DNA from: JAGZHZ01 sp965150505
Lineage (GTDB): Bacteria; Bacillota; Clostridia; Lachnospirales; Lachnospiraceae
Length of the DNA stretch: 64,000 nt
Direction: 5' to 3'
Assembly (NCBI GenBank): GCA_965150505.1
Contig: CBCTVZ010000001.1
Span: forward strand, 1-64,000
Of this stretch, positions 52,505-59,711 are shown one piece after another. The notes beneath the pieces were generated by a model, which was not told the DNA's origin, did not search any database, and saw nothing but the letters and a program-made list of their open reading frames with translations. The translations under genes were made by a program, and so were the position numbers. Numbering within the stretch: the stretch's first letter is position 1; each line of letters starts with the position of its first letter.

Positions 52505-53827
52505 TTATTCTACCGTTTCTATTATAACGCTTCCCTCTCCATGTACCTTTATTTCTTTTCCAAGGTGATATACTGCGTTTGATATGACAGCTTCCCCATT
52601 ATTTACAAACACTTCGATCAAATTTGGGTCTACATATACTTCCAATTCAAATCCATCCTCCAATTCTGGAGTGGAACATTGTGTGCGAAAATTTGGAAAT
52701 TTTGTATACAATTCTTTTCTGTCTGTATAAATTTTTTTGCCATGGCGAGAGATGCGATATCCGCCAACATTGACTTCTTCTCCATCCTGTAAAGAAAAAC
52801 GCAGTCGATATCCTGCCTCAGACGCTTCTTCTGGGGATGATATTTCTTTTGTATATGATTTTTGAATATTTGGATGTACGCGGAAATAAATTTTGTCATT
52901 TTTAATCTCCACAACACGCGGAATACTCATCATTCCCTGCCATTTTCCATCTACTGGTTCCGGCATACGAAGCCATGCCATCAAAACTCGTCTTCCTTCT
53001 TCATCTACGGTACTCTGTGGCGCATACAGATCCAATCCATAATCTAAAAACTGATATGTAGTTGGAAGCTCCATCGCACAGTTTTCTTTTTCAAAAGACA
53101 CCTGCATACAGATTGCCTGATTTTCGTCATTCTTTCCATCCTTTAAAAGTCCCATCGGTGAAAAAATCACAATCTGTCTGCCGTCTACTTCAAAGTAATC
53201 TGGGCATTCCCACATCCAGCCAAGTTCTTCTTTTGTGGATGCGCTATTTACATATTCCCAATGTTCTTTATCGGTACTTCTAAAGAAGAGTAATCTGCCT
53301 GCCCGATCTTCTATCGTGCTGCCAAGCACCATATACCATCCATCTTTTTCTTTCCATACTTTCGGATCGCGCGTATGTCTGGCATCTCCTACTTTCGGAT
53401 CGTGAAGAACTGGAATCACTGTCTTTTTATCTTGGATATTGTCAAAATGAACCCCATCCTCTGAGGTGATCATCATCTGTGCAGACACAAACTGCTCATC
53501 CAGACAAAGATTAATGTCCTCCGGATTTTCTACGACATAATTGACTCCCGTATAATATAAATATAATTTCCCATCCTCTTCAACAGCGCTTCCTGAAAAA
53601 CAGCCGCTTCTGTCATCTGTCTTACTTGGAAACAAAGCGATTCCAAGGTCTTCCCAATGAACGAGATCTTTGCTGATCATATGATTCCAGTGCATTCTTC
53701 CCCATCTGGCGCTATATGGAAAACATTGATAAAATAAATGGTATGCTCCTTTATAGTAAATAAAACCATTCGGGTCGTTCATCCAGTTGTTATTCGGTTT
53801 TACATGTATTTTCTGCACCGCATTCAT
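52505..53827 (-). CDS. GH32 sucrose/fructan hydrolase (invertase type)
   Basis: This 440-residue GH32 enzyme has the nucleophile motif NNWMNDPNGFIYYKG (Asp in WMNDPNG), FSGSAV, the RDPKVW transition-state stabiliser and WECPDYFEV with the acid/base glutamate. A C-terminal beta-sandwich ends IEVFVNNGEAVISNAV, typical of the family. There is no signal peptide, so it is cytoplasmic. The importer is an ABC system, not a PTS, so plain sucrose or short fructo-oligosaccharides rather than sucrose-6-phosphate are the likely substrates, though scrB/sacA-like proteins can take both. It lies between the HPr-like gene and fructokinase. Confidence 0.92.
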   Translation of the reverse strand: MNAVQKIHVKPNNNWMNDPNGFIYYKGAYHLFYQCFPYSARWGRMHWNHMISKDLVHWEDLGIALFPSKTDDRSGCFSGSAVEEDGKLYLYYTGVNYVVENPEDINLCLDEQFVSAQMMITSEDGVHFDNIQDKKTVIPVLHDPKVGDARHTRDPKVWKEKDGWYMVLGSTIEDRAGRLLFFRSTDKEHWEYVNSASTKEELGWMWECPDYFEVDGRQIVIFSPMGLLKDGKNDENQAICMQVSFEKENCAMELPTTYQFLDYGLDLYAPQSTVDEEGRRVLMAWLRMPEPVDGKWQGMMSIPRVVEIKNDKIYFRVHPNIQKSYTKEISSPEEASEAGYRLRFSLQDGEEVNVGGYRISRHGKKIYTDRKELYTKFPNFRTQCSTPELEDGFELEVYVDPNLIEVFVNNGEAVISNAVYHLGKEIKVHGEGSVIIETVE

Positions 53828-53837
53828 CCCTCACTTC

Positions 53838-54074
53838 CTATTTTACTTCAAACGGTTTTAACAGTTGTGCCGCTTCTTCTGCCTCTTCTCCGTCTGCATG
53901 AATCCGAACCATGACAGGCTCTGATAAATTGATACTAAAGATACCCATAATGGATTTTGCATCAATTACATATCGTCCAGATACAATATCTACATCGCAG
54001 TCAAGTTTACTGACGGTATTTACAAAGTTCTTTACGCCTTTGATCGTACCCAAAAAAATATTTATTGTCTTCAT
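53838..54074 (-). CDS. HPr-like (Crh-like) protein lacking the phospho-histidine
   Basis: This 78-residue protein has the HPr fold with the Ser46 motif intact (DAKSIMGIFSINL, Ser41 here), but the active-site loop reads LGTIKGVKNFVNTVSK. Thr10 falls at the His15 position and Lys12 at the Arg17 position, so it cannot serve as a PTS phosphocarrier. It may be a Crh-like protein, phosphorylated by HPr kinase at the serine and able to act with CcpA, or a regulator of the operon's enzymes. It lies between the importer ATPase and the GH32 gene, with GTAGGAGAG as a strong ribosome site. Placement inside a sugar operon is unusual. Confidence 0.83.
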   Translation of the reverse strand: MKTINIFLGTIKGVKNFVNTVSKLDCDVDIVSGRYVIDAKSIMGIFSINLSEPVMVRIHADGEEAEEAAQLLKPFEVK

Positions 54075-54084
54075 GTTGTCTCTC

Positions 54085-55179
54085 CTACATATAATTCATT
54101 TCGGTATCTTTGTCAAAGAAGTGCATCTTCGATGGTACAAATACAAATTCAATCTCATCGCCCACTTGGCTGATTTCATATTTGGATACTCTTGCCACTG
54201 CCTGACATCCTCCAAACTGAAAATACAGATTGTTTTCATTTCCCATCACCTCTGTATCGGTGATCACTGCTTTTTGACGGCTTTCGCCATACAGTTCCAG
54301 ATTGGAGGCATCCATCTTCAGATCTTCTCCACGTATTCCAAGAATCATTTCTCCTTCTTTTCCATTCAGTTTCTTTACCACATTCTCAGATAAAGTAAAT
54401 GTATTTCCATCTGCAAATGTAATCATATTTCCTTTCACTGTCACATCGAAGAAGTTCATCTGAGGAGATCCAATAAAGCCTGCCACAAATTTATTTACAG
54501 GATGATCATACAGTTCCATTGGTTTTCCTACCTGCTGAATGATACCATCTTTCATGATAACGATGCGGTCTGCCATCGTCATAGCTTCTACCTGATCATG
54601 TGTGACATAGATCGTTGTTGCTCCCAGCTCTCGATGCAGCTTACTAATCTCTGTTCTCATGCTGACACGAAGTTTTGCATCCAGATTTGATAATGGCTCA
54701 TCCATCAAAAATACTTTCTGATTTTTTACGATTGCCCTTCCAAGCGCTACCCTCTGGCGCTGTCCGCCAGAGAGGTTCTTTGGTTTTCTATTACGATATT
54801 CCTGAAGTCCTAAAATGTCAATCGCCCAGTCTACTTTTTTCTTAATCTGATCGGATGGCATTTTCATATTTTTTAATCCATATCCAATATTTTTTTCTAC
54901 TGTCATATGTGGATACAGGGCGTAATTCTGAAATACCATGGCAATTCCACGATCTCTTGGAGCTACTTCATTCACTTTTTTTCCGTCGATATAAAGTTCT
55001 CCCTCTGTAATTTCCTCAAAACCTGCAATCATACGCAGTGTTGTAGATTTTCCGCAGCCGGATGGTCCTACAAACGCAATAAACTCTTTCTCATTGATTT
55101 CTAAATTAAAATCATTTACAGATTTTCTCTCTGCTCCTGCATATTTTTTTCCTATATTTTTAAATTCGATAAAAGCCAT
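54085..55179 (-). CDS. Sugar ABC importer ATPase (MsmK/UgpC type)
   Basis: This 364-residue protein has an N-terminal ATPase with Walker A FVGPSGCGKSTTLRMI, Q-loop MVFQNYALYPHMTVEKN, signature NLSGGQRQRVALGRAI, Walker B VFLMDEPLSNLD and YVTHDQVEAMT. The C-terminal OB/TOBE regulatory domain (about 245-364) includes GEMILGIRGEDLKMDA. It energises CUT1-type sugar importers. It follows the permease gene by about 6 bp. Confidence 0.94.
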   Translation of the reverse strand: MAFIEFKNIGKKYAGAERKSVNDFNLEINEKEFIAFVGPSGCGKSTTLRMIAGFEEITEGELYIDGKKVNEVAPRDRGIAMVFQNYALYPHMTVEKNIGYGLKNMKMPSDQIKKKVDWAIDILGLQEYRNRKPKNLSGGQRQRVALGRAIVKNQKVFLMDEPLSNLDAKLRVSMRTEISKLHRELGATTIYVTHDQVEAMTMADRIVIMKDGIIQQVGKPMELYDHPVNKFVAGFIGSPQMNFFDVTVKGNMITFADGNTFTLSENVVKKLNGKEGEMILGIRGEDLKMDASNLELYGESRQKAVITDTEVMGNENNLYFQFGGCQAVARVSKYEISQVGDEIEFVFVPSKMHFFDKDTEMNYM

Positions 55180-55185
55180 AATCTA

Positions 55186-56037
55186 TTAACCCTCCTTAGA
55201 ACCTGTTGAAGTTACGCCTTCTACAATCTGTTTTGAGAACAAAGCATAGATGATCATAACCGGAATCGTAATCAATGTAATGACAGCCAGTACCTGTCCC
55301 ATCGTTGTATTATCGTTTGATGTGATGGAGTTCAAACCAATCTGCGCTGTCAAAAGATCGCTGGATGTAAATACGAGAGACGGCCACAGATAATCATTCC
55401 ATACACCTAAAAAAGTAAAGACGCTTACCGTTGCAACTACTGTTTTAGACATTGGCAAAACCATAGTGAAAAAGTATTTCACTGGTCCGCAAAAATCAAG
55501 CTGCGCCGCTTCATAGATATCATCCGGCAAGCTGACAAATACCTGTCTGAATAAAAAGATATTAAACGGATTTACGATCATCGGCAAAATATAACCGATT
55601 ACTGTATTTAAAAGACCTGCCTTTGCAATAATCAGGAAATGAATCGTGATAACAGTCTCCGTCGGCACGATCAATAACATCATGATAATCAAAAGCCATT
55701 GCTCTCTAAATGGAAACTTGATTTTTGCAAGCGCATAGCCTGCCAGACCGTTTACAACAATTCCAAGTACGATCAAAACTGCTGCATAGCCTAACGTGTT
55801 CAGCATATAGCGAAGAAAGTTTGTATCAGTAAGGATTGTGATATAGTTCTCAAAATAATTTCCCTTCAAAGCCGGCGGAATAAATGCCGCCAGTGAGTTC
55901 ATGTCTGCGGTGATCGCCGCATCTGGTTTAAAGGAGTTTGCAATCATCCAGATCACCGGAAATAAGAAAAATATAGATAATGCTAAAAGAAAGATAATCA
56001 AAATCCAATTAAATGTTTTTTGCTTTTTTGTTAACAT
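55186..56037 (-). CDS. Sugar ABC importer permease (MalG/MsmG type)
   Basis: This 283-residue inner-membrane permease has six helices. The EAA motif EAAQLDFCGPVKYFFTMVLP is intact. The start at MLTKKQKTFNWIL follows AAGGGGGAT and overlaps the upstream permease by 29 bp. It forms the CUT1 pore with the MalF-type partner. Confidence 0.93.
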   Translation of the reverse strand: MLTKKQKTFNWILIIFLLALSIFFLFPVIWMIANSFKPDAAITADMNSLAAFIPPALKGNYFENYITILTDTNFLRYMLNTLGYAAVLIVLGIVVNGLAGYALAKIKFPFREQWLLIIMMLLIVPTETVITIHFLIIAKAGLLNTVIGYILPMIVNPFNIFLFRQVFVSLPDDIYEAAQLDFCGPVKYFFTMVLPMSKTVVATVSVFTFLGVWNDYLWPSLVFTSSDLLTAQIGLNSITSNDNTTMGQVLAVITLITIPVMIIYALFSKQIVEGVTSTGSKEG

Positions 56038-56905
56038 GTTTATCCCCCTTTCCTTTTGTCAGCACATTCTGAATAATGGTCAGAATCACCACAAATACAG
56101 TAAATACGATTGCCATAGTGGACGCAAGTCCCATCTCCCAGTTCATCGTACCGGTCTCATAAATATCATAGACAAGCGTATACGTCGAGTGATCTGGTCC
56201 TCCTCCTGTCATAACCATCGGCTGTACCAGCATACGGAACGCGCCAATCGTTACCGTAATAAATACAAATACGCAAAGCGGTTTCAGTTCTGGAAGCGTA
56301 ATATCTTTAAATTTCTGCCATGCGCTTGCATGATCTAATTCTGCCGCTTCGTACAGCGCCGGATTGATATTTTGAAGTCCGCCAAGGAAAATAATCATCT
56401 GATATCCAACGCCTTGCCAGATACTCATTACGGCAATAGACGGAAGCGCCTGTTTTGCACTGTGTATAAAAGGCTGCGCATCAATTCCGATCTGTGACAG
56501 CATCGTATTTAAAATTCCTTCCGGACTGTAAATGTCCATCCACAAAGTCGATACGACTGCAAGAGACATTACAACCGGTATAAAGAAAGCTACTTTAAAA
56601 TATTTCTTGCAATGTGTCACCTTATTGATTCCAAGTGCAAGAAGCAATGCGCCGATACACTGACACGGAACAATAATCAGTACAAATTTTACGGTATTAA
56701 AAAATGCTTTTAAAAAAAGTTCGTCTTTAAAGATATTTGCATAATTCTTCAATCCAACAAAGCTTGTCGCGTCTGGATTCAGCGCAAAGTAATCTGTAAA
56801 GCTAAAAACCAAGGTAAGCACCATCGGCAAAAACAAAAATAAGGTAAGCAGTATCAGCGCTGGTCCAAAAAACGCCATTCCTAAAATTGATTCTTTTTTC
56901 TTCAT
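56009..56905 (-). CDS. Sugar ABC importer permease (MalF/MsmF type)
   Basis: This 298-residue permease has six helices and the EAA motif EAAELDHASAWQKFKDITLP. The start overlaps the stop of the binding-protein gene by one base (TAATG). Together with the MalG-type partner it forms the importer channel, probably for sucrose or short fructans given the enzymes in the operon. Confidence 0.93.
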   Translation of the reverse strand: MKKKESILGMAFFGPALILLTLFLFLPMVLTLVFSFTDYFALNPDATSFVGLKNYANIFKDELFLKAFFNTVKFVLIIVPCQCIGALLLALGINKVTHCKKYFKVAFFIPVVMSLAVVSTLWMDIYSPEGILNTMLSQIGIDAQPFIHSAKQALPSIAVMSIWQGVGYQMIIFLGGLQNINPALYEAAELDHASAWQKFKDITLPELKPLCVFVFITVTIGAFRMLVQPMVMTGGGPDHSTYTLVYDIYETGTMNWEMGLASTMAIVFTVFVVILTIIQNVLTKGKGDKHVNKKAKNI

Positions 56906-58227
56906 TATTCTTTCGTATAACGTTCCAGTTTCGCGTTAATCCTTTCTACAGATTTATCCATTTGTGTCTGGGTATCTTTTCCCCCCAAAGCAACACTTTC
57001 AAGAAGCTGTTGGAAAGAGGTACTTACCTGTGGATAAACAGGTGTCTTTGGTCTTGGATGACCATATTTACTCAGCTGCTCATAAAGAGCATTATAATTT
57101 TCATCTGTCTTAAAAATTTCAATCTGCTCAAACGCTTCATATGTGGATGGAAGTGATTTTGCAGTTTCCCACATATCTACGCCGCTTTCCACACCGCTCA
57201 TCCACTTGACAAGCTCTGTCGCTCCTTCAATGTTTTCTGTCGCTGCAGATGCCGCAAATGCCCAAGAACCTGTCGGTGTATATCTCTCGCCGTTCCATTC
57301 ATCTCCCACAACATAAGGAGCAACTCCAAAGTTCAGATCTGGATAACTTTCATATAAAGTATTGACTTCCCATGCGCCATCAAACTTAAAAGCGGCTCTT
57401 CCACTTTCAAATAAAAATTCAATCGGCGCTTCTGACATATATCTTTTTTCTACAATCTGACGGAAATAATTCATCGTCTCCATATTTTCTTCAGAATTAA
57501 AATATCCTTCTACGGTAAGACCATCTTCACTGACAAGATTTCCTCCATTTGACCAGATAAACGGCGCATAGTAATAAATACTCGTCTCGCCTACCGGAAA
57601 TGTCATATCAAGCGGATATCCTTTTTTCTCATCCATGATTGGTTTTAATGTTTCCAGAATCTCCATAAATTCTGTTCTTGTCCAAGGATGATCTGCGTCT
57701 GGAACTTCAATGCCAGCCTCTTTTAAAATATCTTTATTATAGTAAAGACCAACGCTCGATTCCATAACGCCCAAAGCATACAATTTGTCATCATACGTTC
57801 CCTGATCCAGAATCGATTCCAGATATCTTCCTCTTTCTTCTTCTGTCAAAGGCGCTAATGGCTGGATGATATGATTTTTCGCATAGGCAGCCACATTTGG
57901 GCCATCCAGCGTCAGCACATCTGGCAGATCTCCAGAAAGCACGGAAGAATTAATCTTATCTGAGTAACCTCCGCCGCTGTCATTTCTAGGAATAAATTCA
58001 ATATCTGCAAAATATGTTCCATTATATTTTTCATTGAAACTTTCTACAGATTGTCTGTATACTTGTCCCTCCGGCGTATCTTCAATGCTATGAACCCAGA
58101 TAGACAGATACTCTTCTCCTTCTTCATATCCCTTTACCTCTCCTGGCTGAACTTCCTTTTTTTGACATCCTGTCAAACTTCCAACCGCAATCAGACCAAG
58201 CAGAAGCAGATACTTCGTTTTCCTCAT
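56905..58227 (-). CDS. Sugar-binding lipoprotein of the ABC importer
   Basis: This 440-residue protein starts with a lipoprotein signal peptide (LLLLGLIAVGSLTGCQ), with the lipobox cysteine near residue 21. The mature part has the two-lobed solute-binding fold of the MalE/CUT1 type (LSGDLPDVLTLDGPNVAAYA, and later FLFESGRAAFKFDGAWEV). It is first in the sucrose operon, with a strong ribosome site AGGAGGAG and the promoter/operators at 58274-58336 just upstream. Its ligand is inferred from the operon. Confidence 0.94.
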   Translation of the reverse strand: MRKTKYLLLLGLIAVGSLTGCQKKEVQPGEVKGYEEGEEYLSIWVHSIEDTPEGQVYRQSVESFNEKYNGTYFADIEFIPRNDSGGGYSDKINSSVLSGDLPDVLTLDGPNVAAYAKNHIIQPLAPLTEEERGRYLESILDQGTYDDKLYALGVMESSVGLYYNKDILKEAGIEVPDADHPWTRTEFMEILETLKPIMDEKKGYPLDMTFPVGETSIYYYAPFIWSNGGNLVSEDGLTVEGYFNSEENMETMNYFRQIVEKRYMSEAPIEFLFESGRAAFKFDGAWEVNTLYESYPDLNFGVAPYVVGDEWNGERYTPTGSWAFAASAATENIEGATELVKWMSGVESGVDMWETAKSLPSTYEAFEQIEIFKTDENYNALYEQLSKYGHPRPKTPVYPQVSTSFQQLLESVALGGKDTQTQMDKSVERINAKLERYTKE

Positions 58228-58273
58228 ATTCTCCTCCTTTTTCTTTCCTTTCCTCGTATATTCGTCTTTTTAA

Positions 58274-58299
58274 TAACCGGTAAAGTAACCGGTTACTTT
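58274..58299. promoter_or_regulatory. LacI-type operators O1, sucrose operon
   Basis: A perfect 18-bp palindrome AAAGTAACCGGTTACTTT (58282-58299) is joined to a second core TAACCGGTAA (58274-58283). It lies just downstream of the -10 of the operon promoter, a roadblock position. The central CpG and AACCGGTT core fit LacI-family operators, and the divergent LacI gene is the likely binder. Confidence 0.8.
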
Positions 58300-58307
58300 G
58301 TAATTTC

Positions 58308-58336
58308 ATAGTAACAGAAATTATAGGATTCGTCAA
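58308..58336 (-). promoter_or_regulatory. Sigma-A-type promoter of the sucrose operon
   Basis: Minus-strand TTGACG (-35, 58331-58336), 17-base spacer, TACTAT (-10, 58308-58313), about 80 bases upstream of the binding-protein gene. Confidence 0.75.
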
Positions 58337-58410
58337 GAAATATTGTGCCTGATTTTCTTTTTTCAGAATGATTCACAATTTTTATTTTATTTTTTTATTA
58401 CATTATAACA

Positions 58411-58444
58411 AAACCGGTTACTTAACCAATTCTTTTACCGGTTA
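58411..58444. promoter_or_regulatory. LacI-type operators O2/O3, regulator side
   Basis: Two more cores, AAACCGGTTA (58411-58420) and TTACCGGTTA (58435-58444), lie 24 bp apart, the second directly next to the -35 of the regulator promoter. About 130-160 bp separate them from O1, so DNA looping and autoregulation are possible. Confidence 0.7.
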
Positions 58445-58447
58445 TCC

Positions 58448-58476
58448 TTGTAGCGCTTTTCCTTTTTTGCTATACT
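58448..58476 (+). promoter_or_regulatory. Sigma-A-type promoter of the LacI regulator
   Basis: TTGTAG (-35, 58448-58453), 17-base spacer, TATACT (-10, 58471-58476), about 40 bases upstream of the ATG. Confidence 0.7.
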
Positions 58477-58515
58477 GTTTTATATATAAGAACGTTTTTT
58501 AAGGAGGACTTTCAT

Positions 58516-59553
58516 ATGGGCAAGAAGAATGTGACTTTCAGTGATATCGCCGAATATACTCATTTTTCAAAGACGACCATTTCACGATATTTTAACAATC
58601 CAGACTCTCTGACGCTGGAAAACCAGCAGATTATCGCTAAGGCGCTAGAAGAACTGAACTATAAAGAAAATAAAGTGGCCAAAATTTTAGCCAATGGAAA
58701 AACGGAATTTATCGGCATCATTATCCCCAATTTATATATGCACTACTATTCCGCTATTCTTGACGAGATTCTTTCCACTTATGAAAAATATGGGTACAAA
58801 TTTCTTGTGTTTACAGGAAATGACAAAGAAGAAACAGAGCGAAAATATATTCAAGAACTGCTCGCCTATAAGATTGAAGGAATGATCGTTTTAAGCCACA
58901 CGCTTTCTTCAAAAGAGCTGGCTTCCTATAATATTCCGATTGTGGCAATCGAGCGTGAAGACAAACATATCTGCAGTGTAAATACCGATAACTATATGGG
59001 CGGCGTTCAAGCGACAAGTCTCCTTGCCAAATCCGGCGCAGAAATCTTCATTCACATCAATGCCGATATTTCTCCTGATATTCCTTCCTATGGGCGAATC
59101 AAAGGGTTTCAGGATACCTGTATAGGGCAAAATCTCCCTTATGAATTGATTCTCACTGACACCGGACATACATATGAAGAAAGCATCAAAATTTTTTACC
59201 GCCTCTTAGATGAGATTGATCAAAAATATCAAAATATCGTCAAAGGACTGTTTCTTCCGAATGATACGTTTGCCAATATCATTCTAAATCGACTGTTCCA
59301 GCGATACGGCCGATTGCCAGACGATTATAAAATCGTAGGTTTTGATGATTCTCCTATTTCTCGTGAATCGTTCATTCCTACAAGCACAGTCGGACAGCAG
59401 ATTGATAAGATTGCCGATACGGCGCTGCAAATTTTATCAGAGCGAATCAAAGAAAATCATAAGCGAAAACCTCGTACTTTTACAGAACCAATCCATAAAG
59501 TCCTCACACCGATTCTTTTAAATCGTGAGACAACAAAACCATTCAAAAAATAA
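58516..59553 (+). CDS. LacI family transcriptional regulator of the sucrose operon
   Basis: This 345-residue protein has an N-terminal helix-turn-helix TFSDIAEYTHFSKTTISRYFNNPD (positions 7-30, quoted in part: SKTTISRYFN is the recognition helix) and the hinge KVAKILANGKTEFIGIIIPN. A periplasmic-binding-like sugar domain follows (about 60-330, with PNDTFANIILNRLF and IVGFDDSPISRESFIPTSTV). It probably represses the divergent importer/GH32/GH13 operon and itself through the AACCGGTT sites between the two genes. AAGGAGG lies before the ATG. Confidence 0.92.
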   Translation: MGKKNVTFSDIAEYTHFSKTTISRYFNNPDSLTLENQQIIAKALEELNYKENKVAKILANGKTEFIGIIIPNLYMHYYSAILDEILSTYEKYGYKFLVFTGNDKEETERKYIQELLAYKIEGMIVLSHTLSSKELASYNIPIVAIEREDKHICSVNTDNYMGGVQATSLLAKSGAEIFIHINADISPDIPSYGRIKGFQDTCIGQNLPYELILTDTGHTYEESIKIFYRLLDEIDQKYQNIVKGLFLPNDTFANIILNRLFQRYGRLPDDYKIVGFDDSPISRESFIPTSTVGQQIDKIADTALQILSERIKENHKRKPRTFTEPIHKVLTPILLNRETTKPFKK

Positions 59554-59560
59554 TGGACAT

Positions 59561-59635
59561 AAAAAAGGTACAGAACAATGAAGCGATCTCAAAAAGTCAA
59601 ATTTGAGAAAATCTTTCACGCTCTGTACCTTTTTT
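59561..59635. terminator. Bidirectional terminator between the LacI gene and uvrB
   Basis: Arms AAAAAAGGTACAGA (59561-59574) and TCTGTACCTTTTTT (59622-59635) flank about 47 bases. Runs of A and T allow termination of both convergent genes. The sequence GTACAGAACA also occurs at the left end of the sucrose module (49568-49577). Confidence 0.75.
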
Positions 59636-59711
59636 CTTTTTTATATCCTTTTTCTTTTTCGTCTTCTCTTTTTATTTTATACGGCTTTCTTTCTCATTCA
59701 TCTAACCCACT

